Assembly (NCBI GenBank): GCA_031761405.1
Contig: JASEVX010000013.1
Location: 45,574,105-45,638,104, forward strand
Reading direction: 5' to 3'
Length of the DNA stretch: 64,000 nucleotides
Origin: Serripes groenlandicus
Taxonomy: Eukaryota > Mollusca > Bivalvia > Cardiida > Cardiidae
Shown here: in pieces, positions 44,770 to 56,949 of the stretch
Layout: each line of letters starts with the position of its first letter
Numbering within the stretch: position 1 is the stretch's first letter
Notes under the pieces: model-generated
What the model saw: only the letters and a program-made list of their open reading frames with translations
What the model was told of the DNA's origin: nothing
The model's database searches: none
Program-made: the position numbers and the translations under genes

Positions 44770-47625
44770 GATTATTGTCTTCTGCTCACTCTCGTTTTGA
44801 TAACCTCAAATTGCCTCGACCGATTTAATGCTTTTTAATATTGAGAGAACTGTGGAACTTAACTCAGATGGCTTAACATAAATATCTGGTAGTTAAGACT
44901 CAGAGAATGGTTTATTCTATACTTTCACAAAGTAAATCGATATAAAATATAGAAACATATAAATAGCACATTACAAACATACATACACGCTTATATAGAG
45001 TTAAATTACATTGACCATTTGAAACTAGAATTCTACCCCACGTGATATATGCGCGTGTAACGAACGAGTGCGTATGCACGATTTTGCTGTTAGCGGGTAA
45101 AATCACGCGAACTATTCGTATCAAACGTTCAACAGTCTATAAATTATGTATTACATGTTCGACCGATGGACAATTATTTTATTTATCCTAACTGATATGA
45201 TATTTTGATAAACGTATCTGTGTTAATATGTACTGTGACGTTGTTGGTGATGAGATATACGTGACGTCATTTCATATTATTCAGGCAACTTGAAACATCA
45301 CATGCCAATGTCACGCAGTATATGTACATATGTAGTATATATAAGTGATAAAACATAATGGTTCACATGTTTCCTCCGCAATTCCTTGTGAGGATGCAAC
45401 TATAAAGCAATTCAAATTGCGAAATTCAAAAAGGTTTTCGTAAACATTTCGGAAAAAACCCCAAACGTTCTTGCCTGACTGATTTTTTAAATCCAAAATG
45501 ATAGACTGCTGTAAAGTTGTTCCTGCCAGTTCAAGAAATTAACGACGAATGATCATAGATTAACACCAAAACATATTGCAGATTTAATCACAATGGAACT
45601 GTTTGAAGACACAATGGTGGTAAAAGAGAACCTTTTAGAACAGAAACCAATTGTAAAGGCAAATATCCATTGATTTGCCCGTGGGTTTAAATATGGCATA
45701 AAAGTATTTAAACTGCTATTAACTTTAATTTCTATTAGAGTCCTCTGCTTTGAAAATATTTCAAACTTTTTTCAAGTGACATTTGTCTTGCTTATGTAAA
45801 TATAGAAAGTCAACATCAAAATAAAAAGAATAAGATATACTATTGATTTCCCCAGGACCGTTCTCCAAAGGCTTCTATGATATTTACATTGCAATATGGC
45901 GAACATGGATTAACCTGATCAGACTGCGTACAGTCGTGAATGATCTAGATGATACATGGGTGATTCATTGTCTAGTTCTTCTTTTAGCGACCAGTATAAG
46001 TTCCCAGTTTTTCTTATTGTGACCAGTACAAACAATTTCCTAGTTCTTCTTTATGCGACCAGCATGTTGAATACATTGCTTTGTTTATGCTTAGTTTAAA
46101 CTAATTTAATTTACATGTTACATTCTAGTAATATTTTATCACGCTCGATGTGCGGGTACCTAATAATTATGGACGGCGTTTCTGCTTGTCAAGTGACCTG
46201 ATTTTGTTTTAAAAACTTTTATGGAATTATACAATGGTTATTGAGATTCATAAAAGGTCAGTAAATAAATGGTTTAGTGCATTTCGATTTGTTCGTTAAA
46301 ATCCGTTTTTTCCTTTGTTATAGAAAACAATTGTCTCATGGTATCTAGTATTTGTATTAAAAATGCCAAAATAACAAGTCTTGACTTGGTGAAAGGTTCG
46401 TCTAACAATATTGTAAGTTATATATGAGCGGTGTGCATCTCTGTTCTGGGTCTTTACTGTTTACAAATGCCAACTTTTAACTTGTGCCACGCACAAGCTC
46501 ATCATGCAATTCGTAAGCTAGTCTGGGTCTACACTAGCCGCTATATGGTTGTGAACCATGTGCTTGTTACAAATTTGGACCATGAAACAAGTAAACTTAA
46601 CACTTATCCATATTTCTTTCTACATCTCACCCTGACCAACTTATGTGATATGTGATACTGGTTCTCCTTATATGAAGTTCATAAATGAGCCTCGTCTAGC
46701 GGTTAAACGTCTTTATACATCTGCGAACAGTGACAAACTCAGGATAGGATGTGCATCATGATACATGGTATGCATACCTAAATGCACGTTCTGACAAAAA
46801 CTGAAACATAGGCTTAATGCAGACCTTCGTGTAGTTGTTACAAATTTAGGGAAGAAACAGAATGCTCAAAGATTTAATTTCATTCTAATGGCACTTATTG
46901 TTAGAAGGTTATTGAAACATTATGCGGCACATTTACGAACAGAGTTATAACCAGATCAGACAGTAAAGATTCGTAAGCTAGTCTGGTTCTACACTTGTCG
47001 CAAATGCCTTAGGGTCGGTTTTCGCAAAGCAAATCTCATACTTCATATTTAGATGGAATCACTAAGCACTGTTAAATGGGGGAAACGACTTGGAACGTAA
47101 TTTCTTTAATCATTCAGACCAGTTTACTCGAAAATAGGCTAATACGGTATTTTTATTAAGATGTGAAGTGTATAAAGCGAGACTTGATCAAACATACGTA
47201 AACGAATGAACTTTCTGTACTTATTTTCAACTTCTCAGGTCCGAATGGTGTATTCAATATCCGCGGTAAGCTAATATTCACAACAGATAATGTATAATTC
47301 AAGTATTTAATGACTTATAATACAAAAAATATTACAGGAATCAACGTTTACACATACTATGTGTTTGCGAGCAGAACGCTATTTGAAAATCTATATACAT
47401 ATACATGTATGAACGTCGAACCAATACGATGACATCTTTGACGATATCAATCCACGCAGTCTTATCTGGATCTTCACTTTTCGTCATTTAGTGACAGAGG
47501 ATTTTAGTAGTCAACAATCTTGTTTCCCAAACAAAATATGTTACTGAAGGGCAGACAGTTTTGTTCAACACTTGTCCTTAGTACCCCAGTATTTGCTTTA
47601 TTGGATCAGACTTAAATGATCCTAG
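44770..47625. other. Stretch without a supported gene; short repeats
   Basis: Three diverged copies of a CTAGTTCTTCTTTTAGCGAC-CAGTA unit (about 45 bp) lie at 45975-46068. Two copies of CGTAAGCTAGTCTGG(G/T)TCTACACT occur at about 46511 and 46976. A 35-bp segment at 47050-47085 is inverted at 48670-48706. No coding frame is supported. Confidence 0.4.
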
Positions 47626-47627
47626 TT

Positions 47628-47735
47628 GTTGGTCGCGATAGCTCAGTCAATAACGACGAGAGCTATCAATTCAAAGGGTTGTGAGTTCAAATACCTGCTC
47701 GGCCATTCTTTCTCACCGATGATTTGACAAAAGTA
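47628..47735 (+). mobile_element. Truncated SINE, family A
   Basis: It has the A box GATAGCTCAGTCAATAACGA, the B box GTGAGTTCAAATACC, and TCGGCCATTCTTTC followed by TTTGACAAAAGTAA. The body and tail are absent. Confidence 0.7.
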
Positions 47736-47739
47736 ATTT

Positions 47740-48985
47740 TTCTTCCTAAACTTTGTCCTGCAAAGGTCTCATTTCAACGATATGTAAAGTAGACCCTTGG
47801 GCAAAGTTCAGATTAAAGAATTAAGTCGCAAAATAACAATGACATGTGATGATTCAGACCACTTAAAGCACTTATACTAGTTACAAAAATATCATTTTAT
47901 ATTCGCAATCTCACTGGTTTCAATCTACAACGGAAGACGGAGGCTTTGAAATATGATTTGATTTTGGCAATCATACTGTTTTAAATCTACAACGGAAGAC
48001 GGGTGCTTTGAAATATTAAAATGTTTGGTACAGGTTGGTAACGGTTTGGAATATTACTTCTTATCGCTACACAAAACTATTCAACACTTGTCGCCCACTT
48101 AAACAAAGCACGAGCATGTGAATTTGTCAAACTGTACATCTCCGTCTACCGTTGTAGATCGAGAACAGTGAATCTGACATCAGATGATCCTAAGTGTTTA
48201 CACATGCCATCATATGAATCGGGGACTTTGTCCATTTCACTTCATAAACACGCGGAAAATAATAACAAACGCTGAAGTATGAGGTTTACAAAAACAATGG
48301 AAAAGATAATTACAAAACTTATCCACATATCAACGTTCAATGAGACGACCCTTCAAGTATAATGTTAGGCAACCATTTCCCACATACGACAAGTCATCAT
48401 CAGACGACACATCGAGACAAACATATGGACCATCTTTATAAATGAAACTATACGTATTGAACATTCATTTGCAAAATGAGAAATTGCTCATTGTGAACAA
48501 AATCTCTTTTCCCACTTTTTATACCACATAAGTAAGTTTTTGGTGTGTCAACATTGTTGAAAGGCTTAAACAAAGAAACATCGAATGTATTACTGGGTAA
48601 TATCGATACCGTATCGACCTATTTGCGAGTAAATTGGTCAGCATGATCCTAGAAATCAGACCCTGTCGCCCCTCCATTAAACAGTACTTAGTGATTCCAT
48701 CTTAATAGGACCGGCGCTCTAGGAAAACCAACATTAAGGCAATGACTATGAGGGTATATCAAAAGCAGCATGCGCATACGCGCAGTCTGATCCGATTCTA
48801 AAATGTTCGCAAATAAGTCGCCTAATGTTTAATAAACTATTGGTAATTAATGTCAATTTTAATGAGAATAAATGTATGTGTATATTTATTCTTTTTTAAA
48901 CGTGAAATAATTGAACTAGGGATGCTTTGCATTAAGCACCGCTTATAATGTATAGCTGCAACACATATACCTCTGCTGCTAATAA
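47740..48985. other. Intergenic sequence
   Basis: Two copies of a CTACAACGGAAGACGG(A/G)(G/T)GCTTTGAAATAT block lie near 47929 and 47989 (about 60 bp apart). No gene was recognised. A TTTATT at about 48883-48888 could be the polyadenylation signal (on -) of the chromodomain gene. Confidence 0.35.
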
Positions 48986-48988
48986 ATG

Positions 48989-49190
48989 TAATGGGGCTAC
49001 ACTTCCAGTTCTTTGACACAATGTGTATATATGTATGTATAACATATATATAATGGGCTACACTTCCAGTTCTATGACACAATGTGTATATACATATGTA
49101 TAACATATATGTAATGGGGCTACACTTCCAGTTATTTTACACATTGTGTATTTATGTATGTATAACATATATGTAATTGGGATAGACTTG
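48989..49190. repeat. ~61-bp tandem repeat after the chromodomain gene
   Basis: Three to four copies of GGGCTACACTTCCAGTT followed by GACACAATGTGTATATA and GTATAACATATATGTAAT start near 48993, 49054 and 49115, with a diverged fourth. On - this lies just past the stop codon, probably in the 3' untranslated region or beyond it. Confidence 0.85.
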
Positions 49191-49243
49191 TCCGTATTGA
49201 AGACGTATCTAAAAATATATAATTCAAAGTTGATAGTAGTTCT

Positions 49244-49429
49244 TTAACATCTGGATTTCAGTCTATTAGATATTGCTACTTCAAGTGATTCAGCAGCATG
49301 TTGTAATCTTACATCACAAACTAGCGGGGTAAGGAAGTTTTGGATGAGGTCCGGAGTCAAATGGTTCTCTGGTTCCCATGTACTTTCACTCTTATGGTAC
49401 CCGGCCCATTTTACCAAGAACTTGACAGA
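49244..49429 (-). CDS. Chromodomain protein, exon 2 (last)
   Basis: Read on -, the exon begins after a TTCCTATTTCAG acceptor at 49430-49431 and runs 61 codons to TAA at 49246-49244. It opens SVKFLVKWAGYHKSESTWEP, the second half of a chromodomain, then ENHL and PDLIQNF (the closing helix), followed by a tail without a recognised domain. It joins exon 1 in phase 0. Chromodomains of the HP1/Polycomb type bind methylated lysine on histone H3. The Trp of KW and the Tyr of GY supply two of the three cage aromatics. A chromodomain from an LTR-retrotransposon integrase is the main alternative, but the intron, the separate start and the absence of integrase sequence argue against it. Confidence 0.85.
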   Translation of the reverse strand, partial: SVKFLVKWAGYHKSESTWEPENHLTPDLIQNFLTPLVCDVRLQHAAESLEVAISNRLKSRC

Positions 49430-49547
49430 CTGAAATAGGAACAAAGCAAAATTGTTAAAAATAGTAGACAAAATGGGAGTAGACCAAGTTGGAATAAACC
49501 CATAGTTGTTTATGGCAGTAGTTTCACATGTCTCTTATCTGCCATAC

Positions 49548-50255
49548 TTCATAAGGCAAGCAGAGCAAATCAAGATAAGCTGGTCGATCTGGGTCTACTG
49601 TGTTTGCAAATGCGTTACTATGAGGAAAAGTGTTAAAGCAAAGACCTATACTAACACAATAAAAATCCTTGCTCTTTACAAGGATCAAACGTGTGTAATA
49701 GCAAATAATTAAAACACCTGGTGTTCATAAGGCAAACAGAGCAGACAAAGATAAGCTGGCCGATCTGGATCTACTTTGTCTGCAAAGGCGTTACAATGAG
49801 GGAATGTTAAAACAAATACCTATACTAACACAAAAGAAATCCTTGCTCTGTACAAGGATAAAACGTGTGTAATAGCAAATAATTAAAACACCTGGTGTTC
49901 ATAAGGCAAACAGAGCAGACCAAGATAAGCTGGCCGAACTGGATCTACTGTGTTTGCAAAGGCGTTACTATTAGGGAAAGTGTTAAAACAAAGACCTATA
50001 CTAACACAATAGAAATCCTTGCTTTGTACAAGGATAAAACATGTGTAATGGCAAATAATTAAAACACCTGGTGTTCATAATGCAAACAGAGCAGACCAAG
50101 ATAAGCTGGCCGATCTAGATCTACTGTGTTTGCAAAGGCGTTACTATTAGGGAAAGTGTTAAAACAAAGACCTATACTAACACAATAGAAAACCTTGCTC
50201 TGTACAAGGATAAAACGTGTGTAATAGCAAATAATTAAAACACCTGGTGTTGTAA
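49548..50255. repeat. Four ~176-bp tandem repeats in the chromodomain intron
   Basis: Units begin CATAAGGCAA(G/A)CAGAGCA, pass through AGATAAGCTGG(T/C)CGATCTGG and AAAGACCTATACTAACACAA, and end AAATAATTAAAACACCTGGT. Starts lie near 49550, 49726, 49900 and 50076. The copies are highly similar, implying recent expansion. Short open frames within them are not genes. Confidence 0.93.
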
Positions 50256-50529
50256 AAATGGTTAATTATCTAATTTAGACAAGACGTGATTTTATAATAT
50301 ACATATATATGTAATGTTCATGTTATTGTTTTATACGAAAACAATTACTTATTGTTTCAAGTACACCATGCTTTGGGTGAGATGTTACTCTTTAATTTGA
50401 TATACATAACTGATGTATCTTGGTTATATATAAAGTCATAAAATAAATGATATACAGGGTATAATCCACTGTGTACTAGGGTTGCTTATCTGTGTTAATA
50501 TAGGGCTTTGTTACAATATCCGGTTTTAA

Positions 50530-50905
50530 TATTTTCCACAATGTTTTCTATCCATTTACATTAATTCATATTCCTGTGCGTCATTTACAAGATTATCGTC
50601 TGCAAAGTTTTTGTATTGATTTGTTGTGCGTTAAAATCAACTTTGTGGGAAAAGGAGAATAAGCTCACGTCCTAAATAAATAGTTTTTTTACACATTGCT
50701 TTCTGTCGATTTACAGTTATTCATATTCCCGTGCGCCATTTACAAGATTATCGTCTGCAAAGTTTTGGTTGTGATTTGCTGTGCGTTAAAAAAAAACTGA
50801 GGGGAAAGGAAAATTAGCTTTACGCCGTGAATAATTCCTATTTTCCACAATGCTTTCTATCTATTAACATTCTTTCATATTCACGTGTTTCATTTACAAG
50901 AAAGC
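50530..50905. repeat. Three ~158-bp direct repeats in the same intron
   Basis: ATTCATATTCCTGTGCGTCA then TTTACAAGATTATCGTCTGC recur with starts near 50534, 50691 and 50852, the last one diverged. Inner GGGAAAAGGAGAATAAGCTC words resemble the TTAA MITE family, so the repeats may descend from it. Confidence 0.75.
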
Positions 50906-51204
50906 TTTAAGAAAGTGTGCGTCTTTACTTGAACAACAGCTGCGTTCTCTCAAAATTTGAAAACATTGTTGAATAGAAATCACTTTTGTCAAACTTCTGG
51001 CAACTGGATTCAAGTTTAAACCCATCTCAAAACAACAAAGAGCATCTTTTTTATTTTGAGAGTACGCAGACAAACTGAAAAATCGTTCTTGGAATTAAAG
51101 TCGAAAACGTTGAAGCAATAGATATGGTTCACTATGAGCAGTTTCTCTGAAATCTCTCTTAACGCACATACATGTATTAAATATAATAATTTAAAAATGC
51201 TTAC

Positions 51205-51372
51205 CTTATCTGTACATCTTTTAGCAATAATCCGTTCGACAGAGTATGGTTCTGCTAACACATTCACTTTTTTAACTTTAACGTCACTAAAGTCAAAATC
51301 ACCTTCGTTCAATAATTTGTAATTTATTAATTTCACAACACGACGAGAGCGCAAAGGCTGTGTGGAAGCCAT
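51205..51372 (-). CDS. Chromodomain protein, exon 1
   Basis: The ATG at 51372-51370 has a good context (ACCATGG) and opens 56 codons ending at a GTAAGC donor (51204 downwards). The N-terminus is basic (MASTQPLRSRRVVKLINYKL), followed by an acidic patch (EGDFDFSDVK) and the start of a chromodomain, EPYSVERIIAKR, whose Tyr is the first cage aromatic. Joined in phase 0 to 49429-49244 the protein is about 117 residues: a chromodomain with short flanks and no chromoshadow domain, smaller than HP1 or Polycomb CBX proteins. The intron is about 1.78 kb and contains two tandem repeat sets. A GTG four codons upstream is in frame but is unlikely to be a eukaryotic start. Confidence 0.85.
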
Positions 51373-51943
51373 GGTTTCATTCACTATATGAGTGGAAAAA
51401 GGTGAAATACATGTATATACAGATAGATGCCACCTTAGTAGTGTTAAATAAAGGTGTTATAGCCTGTCAATTATGTCAGTCCTTAATTATTGACTGTTCT
51501 GACATTAACACCTGGAAAATATTCAAACATTCGTCGGCGCCTAATCAAAATCCTTAAATCCATATATAATCAGTATATAGATATACAAGGTTCGCTCTTG
51601 TAACTGCAAGACCACAATCCTCGTGCTATGTATGCAAAGAAGTACAAGTCATGCAGTTACAAGGACTAACGTTTTATGCAATTGCGTTGACTAGGAAAAC
51701 AAGAGTACATTAATATTTGTGGTAGTTCATTTCGGGTTATTTTCAGTATTAAGAAGGAATATCGTTATATATGTGAGTAATAACGTTAGCATTCAGATTT
51801 GAAATGAAATTGTAACAAATGTATACAGGCTTATCTTGTAAGCATTACTCTGGCATAAGTTTGATTTGGAGATTTGGAAATCAAAGTCCAGTGTTGCTCT
51901 TTAAGGTAGCAAACAAGAAAACATTTGTGATTTTAATTACTAT

Positions 51944-52561
51944 AATTGCTGTTAAGATGACCCAATCAAGATCAATTCATATCAAAGTTTTTAAATCAAA
52001 AACATACTTGTAATATGTTAATTGTTGTTCTTCACACTAAAAAAATACATAAGTATTTCAATCAATGGATATGAATTTTAAATGTAATTTAGAAATTATA
52101 ATAATAATAATATTATCATCATTAAAAAAAATAAAAAAAAAAAAAAAAATAATTGCTGTTAAGATGACCCAATCAAGATCAATTCATATCAAAGTTTTTA
52201 AATCAAAAACATACTTGTAATATGTTAATTGTTGTTCTTCACACTAAAAAAATACATAAGTATTTCAATCAATGGATATGAATTTTAAATGTAATTTAGT
52301 AATTATAATAATAATAATATTATCATCATTAAAAAAAATAACGAATAATAAAAAAAAAAAATTGCTGTTAAGATGACCCAATCAAGATCAATTCATATCA
52401 AAGTTTTTAAATCAAAAACATACTTGTAATATGTTGATTGTTGTTCTTCACACTAAAAAAATACATAAGTATTTCAATCAATGGATATGAATTTTAAATG
52501 TAATTTAGAAATTATAATAATAATAATATTATCATCATTAAAAAAAATAACGAATAATAAA
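51944..52561. repeat. Three nearly identical ~207-bp tandem copies
   Basis: Copies start at 51944, 52151 and 52360 with AATTGCTGTTAAGATGACCC and each ends in ATAATAATAATATTATCATC plus an A-rich tail. Only a few differences are visible across 200 bp; most variation is in the poly-A spacer. Its strand and origin are unknown. Confidence 0.95.
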
Positions 52562-54840
52562 TGGAAAAACTTGTGGTGTACATTATAACTTGACCTTTAC
52601 CATTACTTGCATTGTGAGTGCGCTTATCATTATATTTCAAAACGGACAAAAATGCCGAACTAAGTGAATTTGTTGATCTTTAAACGCAAATGGAAGCAAG
52701 AAGACATACACATAATTTAAAAACAAAACATTGAAGTAAAGATCATTCTTTCTAGTTTACTTCAATAAGTTAATAAATATTGTGAGACGAACGTATGTAT
52801 TAGAATTTTGGATTTAAAAAAGACCTGCTTATTCAAAAATAGAGTTATTTCTATTAAATTCTATGTAATTGCGTAAGCTTCTAGTGACATTTTTCAAACG
52901 TAAATGGAAGCAAGAAGATGACCTTCAATTTCTAAACAAAATATATTGATGTAATCTGCAATAATTGAAGATTACTTCAATAAGTTAATAAATATCACCA
53001 GAGGATGATTTTGATAAGATTTAATGAGTTAAAGTTTTTGTCCCTCTATATTTCAATAGACATAAATTGACCAGTATCGTAAATCGAGGCCCCGATAACC
53101 TGTTTATCAAGGGAGACAATTTCACCGATAAGCCAGCAAATTGACTTACATTTCTGGGTATGAATATCTTCATCAACATAAAATAAATATGTAGCAGGCG
53201 ACTAGAAACGACGAAGTCTCATTAATGATACAACTATTTTGAAAATTAATATAAGCCAGTGTAGCAGAACGACAAATTTCTCAGAGTGTTTTCAAATTCC
53301 CTATGTTGTAGATGCGTCTTCGTGTCGGAAAAGGTTAACAATGAGATATTTCTTTCTGTGTCACAATATTCGAAAATATTCTTACGTTTTGCCAAAACCT
53401 TTCAAAGTTGGGGCAACTCAGGCAAAGAGTTGTCTTAATACCCAAACTCGAATACATTTTGTTAATAAAGTTTCGGTTAGAAACTTCTTACGGTCAGGGT
53501 CAAAGGTCACATATACTATGGTGCTATTTTTCCTTGTTACAAAACGAAATCAATGGGCAATTCGGGGCTACTCGATCTTCCGATTTTCCGAATTCAGACT
53601 GTATATCAAATGTTTACATCATTTAACATGTATCGAAGATTCTGTCCAGAGAACAATTCCTTAAAAATGACGACAATGTCACTAAGCGCATTCAACTTTC
53701 AAGCTTTTCATTAACCACGTTAAAACTGGCGGATTCTCAAAGACCTCTGGCCCGTATCGACTCGATTAAATTTTTCGATCTAGTAGATCCGATATGCGTT
53801 CGTTGGTAACAAAATACAGGAAACACCCGTCATTTTATCATTTAGATATCTGTTCAATGGATTTATTGCGTTAAACTGTCCATAACTGCTGAAAGTCAAC
53901 GACCGTCATGTAAGCTGGTGCTAGCGTGATTCATTCAAAACTGTTGATCATGGCACATTTGTCACAAATCGTGGTCACTCAGTTTATTCTTAGGCAAATT
54001 TGTCACATTATATGTTTATTGCTAGGCCCAATGGGAGTCATGTTGTTTTGTTTAATCTTTGTGTCACGAAATCATACTTGTGCGAAACATGATCATTATT
54101 TGCAATGTTCCCGTTACATTAGAGTTGCCGTTCGTGTTTAACATGCTTGTAAAGACAACCAAAATGTGCAGACTCGGGAGTGTTTTGCTGCATCATGTAA
54201 GTTTGAGCTGCATCCTCACAAGTATGATTATATAAATAGTATTTATAAGCACCTCGCAACATTCTTTCCATGTCAGACATGTCCAATGCTTCTTAATGCT
54301 TAAAATGAAACAAGAATTCCGTTTCGTACCCAATGTTTTACGCACTTGAAGTCAAGTCTGAAGTTGTGAACAGTATGTTTCGTCTTTCGTTCATCTGCTG
54401 ATAAGTAGAACCACTGAAGATATTCTCTGTTCATATATTTTATAATCTTGCGTCGCCTTGAAGAAGACATTATAGTGATGGTTTAGATTTTGTTATTGTT
54501 ACTTCTTTATGGATAAAGATAAAATTTCTTTATATTTAGTAGTTAATACCAATTTTTATTCATTTAACCGATGGATCAGCTTATCAATTATAAGTGATCA
54601 ATTGGTGGGTTCATCCATGTGAATGTGTAGAATCTAATGAACCTTGGCAGATCTGTAGAAAAGACAATTCCCTATCCAAGTTGCCCTTTTGTACTGGTTT
54701 GAACCAATGAACAGTCATTATGACAAGTAGTAAATTTTACCTGACACCGTACAGTTACACTTTGGCTTTATGGCATTGCTACCTCTTGTACTGGCTATGT
54801 CTCTTAACTGTGTCATTGTTTAGTGTGTATCTAAATGTTT
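52562..54840. other. Intergenic stretch without a supported gene
   Basis: Words such as GCAAATGGAAGCAAGAAGA recur at about 52687 and 52903, each followed by TTCAATAAGTTAATAAATAT, as two diverged copies of a ~215-bp unit. The + frames at 53239-53664 include a MITE scrap (TTTCTTTCTGTGTCACAATA) and show no domain. Confidence 0.4.
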
Positions 54841-54844
54841 TAGT

Positions 54845-55132
54845 TTTTTACACCGCCTTCAACAATTCTCTAGTTATCTGATGGCGTGTACTGGGTAAGT
54901 TACCAGTACTTTTGGTCCATTCATCCTGACACCAGCCAGTCAGTTGTAATGCTTACCCCGCAACCCTGAGCATCAAGAATGGCAGTCACAACTACCATTT
55001 TTTAAGGTTTTGGCTTGACCTGACTGGGGATCGGACTCGCGACCTCCCGCATCCAAGTCCAAATAAATGTGGGACTACCCGCACCAAAGGCAGACGTTCT
55101 ACCAAAACACTGCCGAGGCCGTCCACTGTGTT
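54845..55132 (-). mobile_element. tRNA-derived SINE, family B
   Basis: Read on -, the head has TTTGGTAGAACGTCTGCC and a GGGAGGTCGCGAGTCCGATC B-box region. The body has AATGGTAGTTGTGAC and AAGCATTACAACTGACTGGC, and the tail AATTGTTGAAGGCGGTGTAA. A duplicated ~22-bp segment in the anticodon region is specific to this copy. Confidence 0.8.
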
Positions 55133-56130
55133 ATAGGCACACTGGTGAAAAAAGTTTCTTCTCAATCAGAAGTTACTTAACTCTGTTGCTACCTTCAATT
55201 AAGACAAGATTTTATTGATTCATATAGGTTAAAGTTTAAACATATAATGTTAGTACATGTCCACTACACAGTCAATACAATGAAGGATTTTGCAAGCTGG
55301 AATGTACATGCTGGTTTCTAATAAGATGTAAACAATTTTTTTTTTAATGTGTGCAACTAAACTTGTTCTTTCAGATTGAAATTGCAGGGGTTCGGGGGCG
55401 CAGCCCCTGATGTTGTTTTCAGTTGATAAAAAGTTTAGGATGCGTCTGGCAACATGAAATGAAATATTTTAACATTCATTCAAAGGGGCTGATGTTGACC
55501 AATGTGTGGCAAATTATCTTCATTCTATATAATATAGGTTTTAACAATTATAGAGATGTTCCTTATATTTTAGTAGACATTTTCAAAGTCTTCTACTGCG
55601 GATTTGTCATATGAGGGAAAGCTTCAAAGCATTACATTGATGATGTCTGTTTACATTATTCTTTGATAAATTGGCAGTTAAACTAGATTAGCATGAAATT
55701 ATAACCTTCAATTGTGTAAAGATTTTATTGATTCATATAAGTGAAATGTACTGTGCATGTCCACTCAAAAGATTTGCATTCTTGAATATGGTTATTTTTA
55801 CTGACAGGCATAAAAACATTGTTTATATATTATGTTGCCACAAAGTGTATTCAGTTTGACCTAGTCACCTATTGTTCTTTGTTACAATTTTTTTTTTTTT
55901 CTTTGCGCAGTATAATTGAATTAATGATGAAGCAGGAGTTTAGGGGTGTAGCCCCAAATTAGAATGGAATATCAGTTTAAATAAAATATATTAACCTAAA
56001 TCCATTCTCACATAAAATAAATATGCAACAGACCATTTTGAAAACATCTAAGCAAAACAAATGGAAAAATCTCTTTAAATGAAAGTAAAATTATTGATAA
56101 GAGTTGAAATAATTGCTCAATATCATTATG
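55133..56130. other. Intergenic sequence with GGGG(C/T)G(C/T)AGCCCC palindromes
   Basis: GGGGGCGCAGCCCCTGATG (about 55393) and GGGGTGTAGCCCCAAATTAG (about 55943) lie in similar contexts (CAGGGGTTCGGGG and CAGGAGTTTAGGG), about 550 bp apart. They suggest two diverged copies of one repeat. No gene was seen. Confidence 0.4.
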
Positions 56131-56135
56131 ATTAA

Positions 56136-56358
56136 CCCTTTCCGTCATACGACAATTCTGCAGCAGATGACTTTGAACGAATTTTGTCAAAAGATAGAAA
56201 ATCTCTATAATTGAATGGACAACCTATGACTTAAAGAGGAAAACATTGTGGCAAAAGGAGAAATTGCTCATTTTTTTGAGCAATTTCTTCTTTTGTCACT
56301 GTATTCAAAAAGCCGTCTGCTGCAGAGGCATCAGAAAACGTCCATATGAGGGAAAGGG
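56136..56358. mobile_element. Complete TTAA-flanked palindromic MITE (223 bp)
   Basis: CCCTTTCC at the left and GGAAAGGG at the right are each flanked by TTAA (56132-56135, 56359-56362). Inside, TCTGCAGCAGATGACTTTGA on the left is mirrored by AGCCGTCTGCTGCAGAGGC on the right, and a central GAGAAATTGCTCATTTTTTT then GAGCAATTTCTTCTTTTGTC forms a further inverted pair. It has no coding content. A TTAA target fits a piggyBac- or Kolobok-type parent (inference). Confidence 0.88.
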
Positions 56359-56430
56359 TTAAACTTAGTTGTTTGTTTCTTCCAAACTAGGGTCTAAAGC
56401 TTGTTCTGAACTTTCTTTCCATCCTCATAT

Positions 56431-56583
56431 CCCTTTCCCAAAGACAGCATTAAAAAAAGCTAGGCCAAAATATGGAAAATCTCTTTGGATAAAAGCTAAA
56501 CATGCAAAAGGATGAAATATTCACTATGAGCGTTATCTCCCTTTGCCACAGTGATTTCAAATGTCATTTACAAGTGGGAAAGT
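56431..56583. mobile_element. Shorter copy of the TTAA MITE family
   Basis: It begins CCCTTTCCCAAAGACAGCAT and ends ACAAGTGGGAAAG before TGTTAAA. The middle has AAATATGGAAAATCTCTTTG and CACTATGAGCGTTATCTCCC. The CAGCAGACGAC blocks are mostly lost. Confidence 0.65.
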
Positions 56584-56949
56584 GTTAAACAATGTCTCCA
56601 TCTGTACCACTTTGTCCATTGCAATCCACCTTCATAAGAATGTTCTTTAATGCTTATCCTCTTTGCAATGGAAATATATTTGTTTTGAAAATACTGGCCT
56701 GATTTAAAAATAATTTGGCCCAATTGTTCATCCTCTTCAAATATTGATTAAATTATTTCAATCCTTGAAAAACATGGCTTATTCTACTGGTAAATGCATT
56801 TGAACAACTTCTTATACTCATGTTTTACATAGCAAATACATGAGATGATTGATATAAGGGACATGGTTGCATAAGTCTAATCAGTAATAAGAATATTATA
56901 GTGTTGTAAGATAACAATTCAATGTTAGAAAAGCATAATTTGTTAGGTT

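Noticed and set aside
53239..53664. 141-codon + frame
   Set aside because: It contains MITE family words, does not begin with ATG and shows no domain.
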